Positions 10,649 through 22,859 of a stretch of 64,000 bases of DNA are shown piece by piece. The DNA is from Oasisia sp. SBJ-2009. Its lineage: Eukaryota; Annelida; Polychaeta; Sabellida; Siboglinidae. A program made the position numbers and the translations under genes. Position 1 is the stretch's first letter. The number at the start of each line of letters is the position of its first letter. Below the pieces are notes generated by a model that searched no databases, was not told the DNA's origin, and saw only the letters and a list, made by a program, of their open reading frames with translations. The stretch spans positions 10,911,509 through 10,975,508 of the forward strand of contig OZ024865.1 of the NCBI GenBank assembly GCA_964017155.1, read 5' to 3'.

Positions 10649-12567
10649 ACATCATTGACAGGAATCCGGAACACATAGTTGAGTTCCAAGAGTTAGATGA
10701 CGGTTTGCGAGTGACCATGGAACCTCGAAAGGTGACAGCTTTCACGAGACGGATAAGCAACCAGTACAATCAAGACACCCAGGCTACAGACCCTCAGGAA
10801 CAGGAATGGATGGAAAGGGTAAACATTGGTACTATTCCGTCCGCTTATCAGCATCAATTAGACGAGTTATTGAGGAGCCATCAACAAGTATTCGCTCAGG
10901 ATGATAATGACGTGGGGTTAACTCAGACGGTTAAACACCGCATTTACACCACAGACGACAGCCCTGCTAAGGCGGCTTACCGTTGTATTCCTCCGCCTCA
11001 ATTTGATAAAGTCAAAACACACATTACGGATCTCTTACACAAAGGGATAATCAAACCCAGTCAGTCTGAGTTCGCGAGTCCTATCGTTATTTGTCGGAAG
11101 AAGAACGGTAAGATTAGGATGTGTGTGGATTACCGTAGGTTGAATACCAAGACTAGGAAAGACGCGTTTCCCCTTCCCCGAGTAGATGAAATGTTTGATC
11201 ATCTAGCAGGAGCGAAGTATTTCTCGACGGTCGATTTGAAATCAGCGTATAATCAGGTGGAAATAGACGAGGTCGATCAACACAAGACCTCATTCACGAC
11301 ACCCATGGGGTTGTATGAGTACCGTAAAATGCCATACGGTCTCTGCAATTCACCTGCAACCTTCCAGAGGTTGATGCACATTGTGTTCAGAGAAGAGATG
11401 AATGAAAAGGTGTTGATTTTCTTGGATGATATCGTCATCTACTCTTCTACCATCGAAGAACATTTCGAACGTTTAGAGTTAGTGTTCCAGCGATTGGCAT
11501 CTCACGGTCTGAAGATTGAACCTAGTAAATGTTTTCTATTTCAGGAATCGGTTTCTTATTTAGGCCAAATAATATCTACCGATGGGATTTCTGCCGATCC
11601 GGAGAAAGTGGATGCAATTAATGAATGGCCGGTACCGGCGAATGCGAAAGAACTCAAAGTCTTCTTAGGAACCGCAGGATATCACCGACGTTACATTCAT
11701 CATTTGTCACAGTTGGCATCTCCTCTGTATGAATTGGTGAATCAGGATCCCAACAAAGGAAAGAAGAGAAAACCAGGAAGAAAGTGGAATTCAGCCACTC
11801 CAGTACCATTTGTATGGAACCGAGAACACCAAGAAGCGTTTGATGCATTGAAAAATGCTCTGACTACAGCACCCGTCTTGGGATTTGCCGACTTCACAAC
11901 ACCATTCATTTTGGAGACAGACGCTAGCCACCAAGGACTAGGAGCGCTACTACTACAGGAACAGGAAGGGCGAACACGAGTTATAGCTTATGCTAGCCGT
12001 AGTCTCAGGGGTCCCGAGAAGAGCCGCACGGCTTACAGTTCCATGAAATTAGAACTACTGGCAGTGAAATGGGCGGTTACGGAGAAATTCCGTGATTACT
12101 TGTTGGCCATTCCGTTTGTTGTATATACAGATAATAATCCGTTGTCGTATATTCAGACGTCGGCAAAGTTAACTGCGGCCGAACACCACTGGCAAGCCGA
12201 GCTAGCCAGATTCAATTTCAGCATTCGGTATCGTCCTGGGCGACTTAATGCATCGGCAGATGGCCTGAGCAGGAAACCACACCTGACTCCAACCATGGAG
12301 TTCACAGTCATCGGAGAAGAAGAGATAGCGGATATCCTGCAAGTAACGGTTTTGCCGTGCGACTTACGCCAGAAGTTACTCAAAGGAACGGTCCGGGCCA
12401 CCACCGCTCACATACGTGACATACTGGAAAGCGTAGAGTCACCGATTCTACCTAGTTTTAGGACGGACGAGATCCAGGAAGCACAACGGACTGATCCGGT
12501 GTTGGGCCGAATCTGGCATTACATCGATCGAGGTCGAGACGCGACACGTGGAGAAAGACAGAAATAA
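10606..12567 (+). pseudogene. pol: gypsy-1 reverse transcriptase and RNase H
   Basis: Copies element RNA to DNA and degrades the RNA strand. Reverse transcriptase motifs appear in order: MCVDYRRLN, FSTVDLKSAYNQ, MPYGLCNSPATFQRL and the catalytic FLDDIVIYS. RNase H follows with ETDASHQGLGALL, SRSL and YTDNNPL, then the linker RPGRLNASADGLSR. The frame ends at a TAA (12565-12567) where gypsy-2 has a sense codon (GAA), so it is a nonsense mutation. The catalytic residues look intact, but the polyprotein cannot extend into integrase. Confidence 0.9.
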
Positions 12568-13933
12568 CAGCCAGCAGTAGCGAAACTGCTATTACAACGG
12601 AACCGCCTACATATCTGTTCTGGCCGATTGTGCAGAACAATGACAGATCCCATGAGTGGAGAGAAAGTAAACCAGTTGTTGCTTCCAAGTTCCATGAGGA
12701 AGGAAGTATTAGAGGAATTACATGATCGGATCGGACATAGATAGGGTCGAGAAATTAGTGCGGGCAAGGTTCTATTGGCCGAATTTACGCTCAGATATCC
12801 ATAATTGGATTGCCAGGTGTGGACGTTGTAATCTAGCAAAGATGCCACATTTTAAAGTGCGGACTCCTATGCATAGCATTGTCGCCAAGGAACCGTTAGA
12901 AGTAGTAGCAATTGACTTCACGATACTGGAACCCGCTAGTAACGGAATTGAGAATGTACTGGTCATGACCGATGTGTACAGTAAATTCACAATAACAGTG
13001 CCGACTAGAAACCAAACAGCTCAGACAGTGGCCAAAGCACTAGTACGTGAATGGTTTCTGCGCTACGGAGTGCCCTTCCGGATACACTCAGACCAAGGAA
13101 GAAGTTTTGATGCTAAAATCGTCACGGAGTTATACAAGATCTACGCTTTCGACAAATCGCGCACAACGCCATATCATCCCATGGGAAACGGGCAATACGA
13201 AAGATATAACCGGACGATGCACGGATTGTTACGCACACTGACACCAGCTCAGAAGTCCAAGTGGCCAGACCACCTACCGGAACTTACCTATGCGTACAAT
13301 GTAACACCTCATGCTGCCACGGGATTTAGTCCTTTCTACTTGATGTTCGGTCGTGTTCCACGCTTGCCAATCGATATCAGATTGCACAACGACGAGACAC
13401 TCCAGTCTCAAACGGTTCGTGGGACCAACATGAACTGGGTAGATTACCATCAATCTAAGTTGAAAAGCGCTTATGCTAAAGCGACGGAACAACTGGAGTT
13501 AGACAGAGTAAATCGAAAGGCGACTTATGAGAAGCGTACGAGGGAAGATACACTACAAATTGGAGACCATGTACACTTACGCAATAGGGTGAAAGGACGT
13601 AACACAATTGGGGATGCCTGGGACCCGACAGTGTGTGTAGTGTCGGAACAGATGGAGGACACTTACGTTGTCGTACCCGAGAGGGGACATAAGAAACGCG
13701 TGATTAATCGTAAAGACTTACGGGTTTGTGTTCCTGAGACAGTGAACAGGCAAAGTAGATTAGGCCCCGAAAGTGAGGTAACAGTCCCATTGTACGAAGT
13801 GACAATTACGTCTCACCCGAACAATAGCGAGGCAGCTAACCCTCCAGCACCACCTCTACGTCGGTCAACGAGACGTAATGCGGGTTATCACAGTAACCCA
13901 CATAGAGAACCGAGATCGGTATTAGATAACTAA
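12568..13933 (+). pseudogene. int: gypsy-1 integrase
   Basis: The DDE integrase would join element DNA to the host. Compared with gypsy-2, 8 bp are missing near 12736, inside the HHCC zinc finger, so the reading frame is broken. The open part starts at 12722. The core keeps its acidic triad (IDFT, HSDQG, GQYERYN), followed by the GPY-like C-terminal region and a basic tail with SAP-rich RRSTRRN. The frame stops at 13933, 59 bp before the polypurine tract. Confidence 0.9.
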
Positions 13934-13992
13934 TTTCACCTATAAGGTTTCAATTTAAGTTCTATTCATTAGCCGCGGTCGGCTAAATGTTT

Positions 13993-14005
13993 AAGTTGGG
14001 GGACA
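13993..14005 (+). promoter_or_regulatory. Polypurine tract of gypsy-1
   Basis: AAGTTGGGGGACA lies immediately before the 3' LTR. This is where plus-strand DNA synthesis is primed in LTR elements. The same string, with adjoining sequence, is preserved in the gypsy 3' scrap at 46.6 kb. Confidence 0.8.
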
Positions 14006-14335
14006 TGTAACCCTGGTGGATACTGATAGTCGCCAGAGGGCACTGTAGTATAAGGCCACGCCCAGCTGGTTGAGCTGGACAACTGCTGAGGCGCAGTTTG
14101 CCCTGGGCCAGCGACTGGTCAACAACTACATCTAGCGACCGGTCAACAGTTGTACCCAGTAACCCAGTATATAACCAGCGGCCTGATAAGCGGGCTTGCC
14201 AGAAATAGGCGCCGGCTCCGCCAAGTGGTGCGAGAGCGAGTTATTAGAGTTACAGGAGCGTGCCGCCCTCTGGGAGCGTATTCTTTCTCAATAAACGTAT
14301 TGAATACCAAAAGACCGTCGTTCGACTAGCTTACA
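14006..14335 (+). repeat. 3' LTR of gypsy-1
   Basis: 330 bp, TGTAAC...TTACA. Contains a possible TATA box (AGTATATAACC) and AATAAA near its end (about 14290). It is nearly identical to the 5' LTR of gypsy-2 at 29925-30254, which has the same length. Confidence 0.95.
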
Positions 14336-14339
14336 TAGA

Positions 14340-14672
14340 GATAGGTCGGTAGCTGGAGTAGTCGTCGGCGGAAAGACCTGAGCGTTCTAGAAGAGGCGTG
14401 ATGACAGCGTGTTTCATACTTGCCGGAACAGTGGATGATTCGTAAGATAGGTTGATGATACTCCTGAGAATCGGCGCCAAAATGGAGGTATTAGCTTTCA
14501 GGATAGCGGAAGGCAGTGGATCGATATTGGACGTCTTTATCTTGCCATTTTGAATAAGTGACGTTACTTCTTCGAGCGAAGCCGGCTGAAACGCCAGCAG
14601 TGGCGACAAAATAACACGTGCATGCGCGTTATAGACGTTCGCTGATGGCATCGGGATTTGGCAGCGGATCGA
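14340..14672 (-). pseudogene. LINE reverse transcriptase, N-terminal part
   Basis: The minus strand encodes the start of the reverse transcriptase domain, with DPLPSAILK, a helical block, then AVITPLLE and DDYSSYRPIS. This is the first half of the protein whose remainder is at 7751-9073. It is cut by 5' truncation at 14672, where the E1 arm resumes. Confidence 0.88.
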
Positions 14673-14679
14673 GACTATA

Positions 14680-15450
14680 TATGTCAAAAGTCAAGTTAAT
14701 GGGTTAAAAGTCAACATTTAAAAATAATATCTGGTCACGAAATGGGATATGACTGGTATACACATGAGCTAGATGTCGTATCTCAGTTGCTATCATCATA
14801 GTTCTGCTGATATAAAGTCAAATTGATGAGATTATATTAACTTTTAAAGGTTGTAAGCGCCATGTCAAGGCCAAAAGGTCGCTCATCCATCCATGAAGCC
14901 CGCTACACTGCGCAATTGATTTATTTGATGATTTGTGTTGGTCTTAGATCCCTATGTGCCCCATGGTGGTTTACATCCATGTGATGGCATGTATCACCAT
15001 GGTATCAATTCCGCCTAAAATTGACATTCCCGACACGCCTGACCTATCGATTTTACGATTTGACGCCATATTTGATGATAAATCCAACATGGCCGTTCAT
15101 CCACGACGACTGTCGACTGCAGAAACACAATAAGCCGTAACTCTCGGTCGAAATGAACTAGAAACTGGATATTTATGTCCCTCTCGATTATTGTGATAAT
15201 CCCCAATCAAATGCATATTATTTCGTGACCTTTCACGTTGACCATATAGGTCATAGGTAAAGCTAATGGGATAAAATAAACATTTTAAACCATATCTTGT
15301 CACGAAACATGATATAACTGGCATATACGTGAACTAGAGGTCTTATCTCAGTTGATATCATCATAGTTCTGCTGAGATAAAGTCAAATAGAGGAGAGTGT
15401 TAACTTTTTGAAGATACAACTAAGTGCTATGCCAAGATCAAAGATCAAAT
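14680..15450 (+). repeat. E1 left arm, inner part
   Basis: 14680-14945 is the reverse complement of 17905-18180. 15000-15450 is a second tandem copy of the arm subunit (again with GACGACTGTCGACTGCAG and the TTATCTCAGTTGATATCATC block). A short (CCATGG-containing) spacer at 14945-15000 separates the copies. Confidence 0.85.
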
Positions 15451-15669
15451 GTGCTTAACTATATGCATAGATTTAACATAAAAAAACAAGAATGGAAGTG
15501 ATGGTCAATTCATGATATCTGACATCGGTCACACTGTTTATTTTAACATTATTATGACAAACAAAAACTATTGTAATCTTTCAAGTAATTTATAACAATA
15601 AGCACCTGTAATGTACTGTATATCTAGCTAGCGTGTACACGTACAACACACTTTCCATCCCACATTTAG

Positions 15670-17374
15670 CTAACAACGATTCTGACAGTCTTGAACTTGT
15701 GATTTGTGGCAATAAAAGACACACATCACCACACATTTTCAGCACGGGCACTGCACATTACCACATTTGCACATGGATAGCATATTAGTAGACAGGGAGC
15801 TATGACATATCAAAAGTTTGAGGGTGCTTCTGTCACGTTCCCACCCACTCTGACAAAACCCTAGGCGTCTTCATTCACTGGCTATAATCCCTTGAAAAAC
15901 AATATAATACTCTGGTGATGTGTCTACGTACAACACTCGATGCGACGGCATTTTGGTTGTGGCATTCGGAGCAGAGACACTGGTGTGGCCCTGGAGATGC
16001 AATTAGTCAAACGTCTTTCTTTGCCTATCGCTTAGATCTTTCACCAGCCCAACCCAGTAAGAGGTAATCTTAGCTCTGCTCTATCGTCACACTCAGTCAG
16101 ATAGAAAATGGTATTGCACTGCTTCGCTGCATGCTTATTGCCAATTCTGCTGGTGACATCGTTTCCAGTAAATGCTTGAACCTTCTCAAGAACAAGGCTG
16201 CGATGCTCGCCCACTCGCGATGTAGGGGAAGGTTGGGTTACTGCCAAACCTTTGGCATACATTCCAACAGGGTCCCAACAGGGTCACTGTTTTAACCATT
16301 CATGAAATAGGTCTCCAGTAGTTGTGTTGTGTATCGTCAGACACTACAGAACCACGTTATAATTATACTCTTTCCTTACACCAACATCATAGGTGAGATA
16401 TGCCTCCAGTTGAGCGACGTGTGACAGAGATAAAGTCGCCATCAAACAGGTGGCTGGTGAGGAGGTGGTAGTCATGCGAAAATACTTCAGCGAGAGTTAT
16501 TCCACGTACACGGGCGATCTCAATATCCCGCTCGGCAGATCCGAGCAGTTTAGGTATGGTGGTGTAGGATGCTCTATTATCATTGGTGTAAATTACCGAC
16601 AGTATCACACTTCGGTAGGCTACACCTGTGTGTTGTTACTGCAAGCTTCTTTGTCTTCAGAACCAGCTCTCTCGTATGTATCTTCTCTCCATTCTCGAAC
16701 ACATCCATTATTTCATCATTGATTAAATGATCGGTAGCGAATTTATGCAATCTGACGCCAGAGGCTTTGGTAATGAAGGAATTTGCTACAGCTCGCACGA
16801 AGTCAAGAAGACGGGAAACATTGGCATCAAACATAACGGCCTTGATGCTCCTGAGTTCATGGTACATGATGGTCTTATGAGGCTCCATCATCCGCTCATT
16901 TCTGAGCTTACGGCAGTTGTTCTGTTTAAGCAGGATCGCATGGGAGATTAGCTCAAACTCCACCACAACTGCGAACATTCGTATCTGGCCGACGATGCCT
17001 CCCTGGCTCTTTGATGCCCGCTGGATGGACTGCTCCAACTTTATATCTAATTCGACATAGTTGAAGTTGTCCCTCCAGTCTTGCACTACACATATAGCGT
17101 TCTGAGTCTTCCGCCTCTAACAACTGAGTTTTCCTAACGTAGAACGATCCCTACCAATTGACTCCATCGAACTCCTGAATAATTAGCGCAAAATATTTGC
17201 ATACAGGATACATGTAATGGCCACCACCATCTCTCCCGATCTGAGATGGTGTGGTTGGAATAGATTGTACATTTTCTTGATGTTTATCTTGAATGCAGCC
17301 ATATCAAATTTAACTTGATACTCAATTGGGAAAGTGTTGTACTTGATAAGCAAGGTCTGTGTGAGAGAAAACAA
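15670..17374 (-). pseudogene. E1 gene: XPG/FEN-like nuclease protein of a DNA transposon, decayed
   Basis: Pieces of one protein follow each other on the minus strand in several frames. 17374-17183 holds a block with LRSGEMVVAITC. 17086-16580 holds SIQRASKSQGGIVGQ followed by a helical block ending DHLINDEIMDVFENG. 16608-16387 holds LGSAERDIEIARVRG and LFDGD. 16262-16041 holds FTGNDVTSRIGNKHAAKQ, like the G-x-D helix-hairpin-helix region of XPG/FEN nucleases. 15783-15670 has a Cys-rich tail (CKCGNVQCPC, then CVFYC and DCQNRC). I know this arrangement (SGGI block, TGxD motif, CXC-like tail) from repeated uncharacterised proteins in invertebrate genomes. The copy has many stops and shifts. The nuclease role and Academ link are inference. 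Confidence 0.6.
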
Positions 17375-17904
17375 CTGTGGAACGTGCTACTTCGGCATTC
17401 TTCCCGCCCATATGCACCTGCAGGTATATTATAATAGATCATCATTGAGTAGACTGTCGTTGGCGAGGACAAGACCTCTCAACTGAAAATATCAGTCACC
17501 TTGAAAATCATCAGCATGATTTGCATTGATCTTTAGTGGTGATTTTTGGTGATAATTGAAATCAGGACTCGCATCACGAAGAGCTCTGCTTCAAATGGGA
17601 CATCGTCCAGGTCACTACCTCTGATGTAGCAGCCAAAGCATCGTGGTAGAATCTTCGCATAGTGAACCACTCCAAACATGCCACAGATGTCCACCACCAA
17701 TGTGTCTGATTCAGAATATCTGCAACCGTGTGAAACACGCCGTCATCTCAGAACACGGGCATCATCGTCTGAGACAGCGGACATTAGAAGGTTTCTCGCA
17801 ATGGTATACTTTTTCACAGGGTTTGGGAGAGCTGGCGGGAACCCCCACACACCAAAATAACATCTACAATGGTGATAAATGCCATCACATGGACGTTATA
17901 GGGC

Positions 17905-18632
17905 ACATACGGAAGAACAAACACAAATCACTAAGTAAATCAACTGCGCAGTGTAGCGGGCTTCGTGAAGGGATGAGCGACCTTTTGTCCTTGACATAGC
18001 GTTTACAACCTTTAAAAGTTAATATAATCTAATCAATTTGACTTTATCTTAGCAGAACTATGATGATAGCAACTGAGATACCACCTCTAGCTCATGTATA
18101 TACCAGTTATATCCCGTTTCCTGACCAGATATGATTTTTAAATGTTGATTTTTACCCATTAACTTGACCTTTGACATATATAGTCAACTCGAAAGGTCAG
18201 GAAAGGAAATGTATTTGATTGGGGATCCTTATAACCATCGAAAGGGACATCAAATCCAGTTTCTAGCTCATTTCGATCGAAAGTTACGGCTTATTGTGTT
18301 TCTGCAGTCGACAGTCGTCATGGATGAGCGGCTATGTTGGATTTATCATCAAATATGGCGTTAAATCGTAAAATGGATGAGTTAGGCGTGTGGGGAATGT
18401 CAATTTTAGGCGGGATCGATACCAAGTTTGGCTATCTAGTCCTTCTAGATCCAACGTTTTAGATGAACACCTGGTCAGCGGCGGCCATTTTGGATTTCAC
18501 GCTCCAGTGACCAGGGATTTTCAAAAAGCACCTCCTGGATTGTTGAAAGACATGGTATGTAGAATACAAATCAAAAGAAAAACTGCGTTTACCTCAACAT
18601 TTTTACGGGCCTATATGGCAGAGCCAGGACTA
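17905..18632 (-). repeat. E1 right arm
   Basis: Single copy of the arm subunit plus the terminal block, inverted relative to the left arm. It contains the uninterrupted sequence TGACATATATAGTCAACTCG, which is the empty form of the site the LINE used in the left arm. Confidence 0.85.
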
Positions 18633-18894
18633 GGAGTGCCACCAGCAGGAAGATTGAATCAACGATCGCCAGAATCTGGAAGAGAAGTAACGCCGATGTC
18701 TTAATGATGTCCTTCTAGAAGACGACGAAAGTGGGGTTGTTGCCAGTGATGCCGACAATAATGGTCACTCCCATGATGACGGTATAGATGATGATTAAAT
18801 AAACCTTGCAGCTACGTTGAAGCGACCATACAATGTCTCCATCCGACACATTCCACGAAATATTTGCTTTTCCTGCCAACTGCTTTGCTATCAT
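18633..18894 (-). pseudogene. GPCR N-terminus to TM2 fragment
   Basis: From an ATG at 18892-18894 the minus strand reads a short N-terminus with two N-glycosylation sequons (NIS, NVS). TM1 follows (YLIIIYTVIMGVTIIVG, ITGNN), with an in-frame stop in the first loop (FVVF*KDIIKTSA), then TM2 (LFQILAIVDSIFLLVAL). It resembles the TM1/TM2 part of the receptor at 3343-4343 and supplies the kind of N-terminus missing there. It is cut at the outer end of E1. TM3 onward is absent nearby. Confidence 0.75.
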
Positions 18895-19809
18895 GTGTCA
18901 CTCGCTGTCCACAGAACACACTTCGTTGGGAAAAAAGAGAATATAGCAAATGGTACACGAGCGCGAAGCGTCAATACCCGTTGATGTGCACACATACAAT
19001 ACGCGACAACGGCACTGGAGGCAGTACGGACGTTTGCTGTGTAAACTACGCGTTTATCGACTCTAGAGCGACATTTTCACGCACACTCATTTGCTAATGT
19101 GTCAGGTTTTGCGAAGAGTCATTTATTATTTAACGCTCGATTTAGGTTCATCCTTGTTTTTTCTAGTCCGCAATGTTGCGAGAAATTAAACAAGATTAAC
19201 GGAACCACTGTTCGCAATGTCATTCAGATGAGATAGTATGTGATAAAATGTGTCATTAAAACAACACATTTTATTTAAACAACACTCACTCCGTACGCAG
19301 CAATTGAACATAATCTATGATAGCCGAATCCATGGACTCGCGTTATCAGTCAAAACAAATCACCATCTTGTTTACGAGCTACACGTTCTCCATAACTCTA
19401 TACGGTGTCGCTACTGGCGACGCGAGACGCAGACGCGAGGCAGATACCTCCTTAGTGCATTAGCTAAGATAACGCTTCGGATTTTACGAATACGAACGAA
19501 TACATTTATTTCAGGTAAAAACCCATATACAATTGGTACTTACATTAGCACATCTAAGTATCCTATAAAAGATCAAATATGTTAAAAAATGAATGTATAA
19601 AAAATAAATAAGGTTATAAGTTAGGTAAATGTAAAATTGTAGAAAACCAGATAAAGTAATGAGCAATATACAGGATGTGATTGTATAATAAATATGCATT
19701 TAATTCATGTAAATAAACACCTATTGAAAAGCAAGATATATAAAAAACTTACTGAGTTAAAAAATATATATAATAAATAAATAATAATTAAGTTATATGC
19801 AAGTCATGG
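18895..19809. other. No gene recognised
   Basis: AT-rich DNA with short frames only. It probably includes the 3' untranslated end of the LINE that follows, from about 19700. Confidence 0.45.
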
Positions 19810-20325
19810 TGACTATCTTACAGATTCTTTGTGAACAATGAATTGGCCCAGCTAATCCACATTGGGCCATTTACTATTTCAAAGCAGTTTTACATAACCC
19901 TAATCAAGTCATTATTTGTGTTAAAAATGCGTTTTTTTAAACCATAAATGTTCTTACGCAATAGGGCGTCAAATGTATCAATAGCATTATATTATATATT
20001 ATATTAGCAAACATGCCACTCGCGCTGTCCCGTCGGCTATGTCCCAAAATCCGTCTATGCATATTGTTGTAGGCAACTTTAGGTTTTAATTAAGAGCCCT
20101 TATTAAAGTTAACCCATAATTGGCAACAATAAGGTGTACAACAATATGCGTGAAAAAGATGTAGTTTAACACTCACGGAACAGTGGTGACATTTTCTGAT
20201 AATGCTATTTGACCTAGCTTAAAAAATTACGTAGATGTCTCAAAATATATCCGTCATCTTTCAGGTCATTGCATATTATTACACCTAAATATTTTGCTTC
20301 TTTGACATATGCAAGCTTGTTTATG

Positions 20326-20414
<89 letters not shown>

Positions 20415-20982
20415 GGACATTTCAGGTTAAAACCACGTGGTTTGAAGACCATACATAACGACTTGATAGGGTTATATTCAATATCGTTTCAAAGCCAAAC
20501 TTTGCACATATGTTCAGCAAATCCTGAAGCCCACTAGGACTGGGAGCAATAACACATACGTCATCAGCATAGAACACATGGTTAGTGCAGCAGTTGTGTA
20601 TGTGACAACCTGTACCACCACTATTTAACATATTGCTCAGATCATCAATATATACGATAAATAAATATGGGAACAAAATCCCACCTTGTCGAACACCATT
20701 CGAAACATTAAAAAAGTATGAAGTTGTAGAACCCCATTTGATACAGAAAGTTTGGGTTCTGTACCAGTACAACAGAATACGTATAAGTATAACTGGCACA
20801 CCTCGATCAAGCAATTTTCTAAAAAGCGTCAAATGGTTGACTCTGTAAAATGCTTTTAACGCGTCTAAAAAGCATGAATACACCAGGCTATTGTTAATGA
20901 CGATCCCTTGTGGATGTCTTATGAATTTGTAATACCTAATTGCATTTATCAGTAACGTAATGATATTGAAAAAAATAAACAC
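19810..20982 (-). pseudogene. LINE reverse transcriptase fragment interrupted by (TA)n
   Basis: The minus strand from 20982 holds palm motifs (FLDALKAFYRVNH, NGVRQGGILFPYLF and YADDVCVIAPS). It is then broken by a pure TA tract at 20327-20412 and resumes with [18 protein letters not shown]. Downstream it continues with LHLFHAYCCTPYCCQLW, with stops. The domain order matches the LINE at 60.9-64 kb but the sequences differ clearly, so this is a related subfamily. The front of the element and its endonuclease are missing. Confidence 0.8.
20327..20412. repeat. (TA)n microsatellite inside a LINE
   Basis: Pure TA dinucleotides of about 85 bp separating two parts of one reverse transcriptase. Confidence 0.95.
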
Positions 20983-22859
20983 ATGTTAAAGACAAAAAAA
21001 ATATCTTGAAAAAATCATATACCGTAACTATAGGCTAAGTAAAGTCTCACATAAAACATAGTCGAGTTGTAGCTGTGTTTTATAGCTTGTTTATTCCAAA
21101 ATATATCCATTGCAATAAGTAAAACACCAAGTTGTCACGGGATTTGGCCATGCTGCAAGCGCAACAACCACAGCTACGATCCCCGGCTTCTGGTTCGACC
21201 TCCGGCTGTCGGCGCTAACATGTCGCCTGCAGCGTATGTCCTACGCACGGCATAGTCGCCTTCCACTTCTTTATCTGACTAAAATTATTCCACACGTTGC
21301 GGCAAATTGATAACATAACAGCGACAGGATCCACACCATTGTCGTAATTCCTCTAGCTAGGCCTTTAAGGCGCCATCGAATTATCCAGATCACCGCAGGT
21401 CACGCGTATAACGGAACTCTCCGAAGCTGACGTGTTACAAAGACGAAAGCCAAATAAGGACACAGTCGGTCGAATAGAGTTCGAATTTATTTGGATTTGC
21501 CGTACGTAGATGTCAAAAGCGGGGATGCGTCTACGCAAGCAGTTAGAGGACAGTTTCGTACCACACCATATGGCTAACAGTAAAAGTACGGTGGCGTCAC
21601 TAAGGTCTAAACATCGCATATATTGTTATGACACCGTAAGCGGCTTTGCTTGTTATGGGAGTATGGAAACTAAAACATATTGCAACAAGGGCCTACACAA
21701 ATTCCATTAACATATTTGAAAGTATAATAATTAAGTAAGAGCATATGCTAACAAACCGTTGGGTGCAAAATATGTAGGTTTATTTAGCATTGTAGACGAT
21801 ACCGTGATGTGTAAATCGGCGAACGACGAACTGGAAAGAGGAGATAGAGAAATAATGTATTTATTTCAGATTCATGTTGTATATAGTAATACAGTAGATA
21901 CAATATTGTAAGTAACTATAATGATTGATCTTTGGAGACCAGCATTCAGACCTAATATATCACTGTCATGCTGACCACCATGACAAAAACCTACATATAC
22001 GTATGCACATGTATTGCTGACGTTATGTAATGATAATAGCAAATCAAGATAATAACTAGTGATTATAAAATAACTATAATGGTTAGACAAACTTTAATGT
22101 AACTGGACAAATATGAGCCTACCCTGTATTAAAAATTACCTGCTGGATAAAAAACAAGTAACATTGTATAATAATAACTAACTAATGATAATTAAATTAA
22201 ATTAATTAATTACAAGAAGACTGGCATAAAAAGTAATATAATCAAATACATATATATTAATAAGGAAACTTATTATTTTATTTTAAGAAAAAGAAGCAAA
22301 TATTAATCGATTTCAATCGTAATCTACGAATTCAAGTTAAATCATGTCATTTCAAAACACAAAACATGAAGAAACAACTAGTTAAAAGTAAATAATAAGT
22401 CACGTGTTATGATATAGAATCATCCAGAAATATGTTGAAATGGAGTCGACCTGAAGTTATGTACTTATAAATGTCTACCCCTGTGAAATATTTGACAAAA
22501 TAAAATTAATGGCCATATTTAAGTATTAATTAACATCATACAGTTACACTAGGAATAAACACGTATACATAACAGCGATTCACGCAATCAATCGTACTCT
22601 AATAATATACTAACAGTATATAATAACAGTATGCATACACTGTGGGATATTATAAAGTGTAGAACGTAATGTTGTTGTTGCGCAATAACATTTAATTTTA
22701 TTTGATTTGACGGATGTTGTTGCTAGGCAACAGTTCAAGCGACGGACTAGTCAATACGAATATTGTCTGCAAAATAGAGGTGGAACATTCACGTAGTATG
22801 GTACGCACTTGGGCGAGTAGTTCGTCTTATGTCATTCAATTATACATATACCATAATAT
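20983..22859. other. No gene recognised
   Basis: AT-rich DNA downstream of the sulfotransferase stop codon. Small frames at 21365-21710 show no family resemblance. The 3' untranslated region of the sulfotransferase should lie at the right-hand end of this stretch. Confidence 0.5.

Larger units (their letters stand above)
9074..14335 (+). mobile_element. Ty3/gypsy LTR retrotransposon, copy 1 (defective)
   Basis: The 3' LTR is complete (330 bp, TGTAAC...TTACA). The 5' LTR is cut after about 124 bp by a deletion that also removed the primer-binding site and the first hundred or so gag codons. The order gag, protease, reverse transcriptase, RNase H, integrase is the Ty3/gypsy order. A 4-bp target duplication TAGA flanks it (9070-9073 and 14336-14339). 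Deletion, frame breaks and a nonsense codon make this copy non-autonomous. Confidence 0.95.
7536..14672 (-). mobile_element. LINE (L2/CR1-type), 5'-truncated, inserted in E1 and split by gypsy-1
   Basis: Both edges carry the 7-bp duplication GACTATA (7529-7535 and 14673-14679). Joining the outer sequences restores the E1 arm as seen intact at 18150-18200. The element is on the minus strand with a (TTA)n-type 3' tail next to 7536. It contains a reverse transcriptase in two pieces, 14340-14672 and 7751-9073, separated by a complete gypsy insertion. The endonuclease domain is missing through 5' truncation. Confidence 0.9.
7080..18632 (-). mobile_element. DNA transposon E1 (XPG-like nuclease family), with nested insertions
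   Basis: The two ends form terminal inverted repeats beginning TAGTCCTGGCTCTGCC. Behind them are long arms: 7080-7535 continuing at 14680-15450 on the left, and 17905-18632 on the right. The left arm holds two tandem copies of a roughly 450-500 bp subunit and the right arm one. A decayed minus-strand gene at 15670-17374 lies between the arms. Removing the 7.1-kb LINE at 7536-14672 leaves an element of about 4.4 kb. No clear target-site duplication is visible at the outer ends. Possible affiliation is Academ-like, by analogy with XPG-nuclease-bearing Academ elements; this is inference. Confidence 0.7.

Noticed and set aside
9074..14335. An intact endogenous retrovirus with an env gene
   Set aside because: No env-like frame lies between integrase and the 3' LTR; only 59 bp separate the integrase stop from the polypurine tract.
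7080..18632. Reading E1 as a simple MITE pair
   Set aside because: The arms bracket a gene with recognisable family motifs, and the internal size fits an autonomous-type element.
21365..21710. Small frames on both strands as a possible gene
   Set aside because: No family resemblance, no conserved copy in the duplicated regions and no supporting context.
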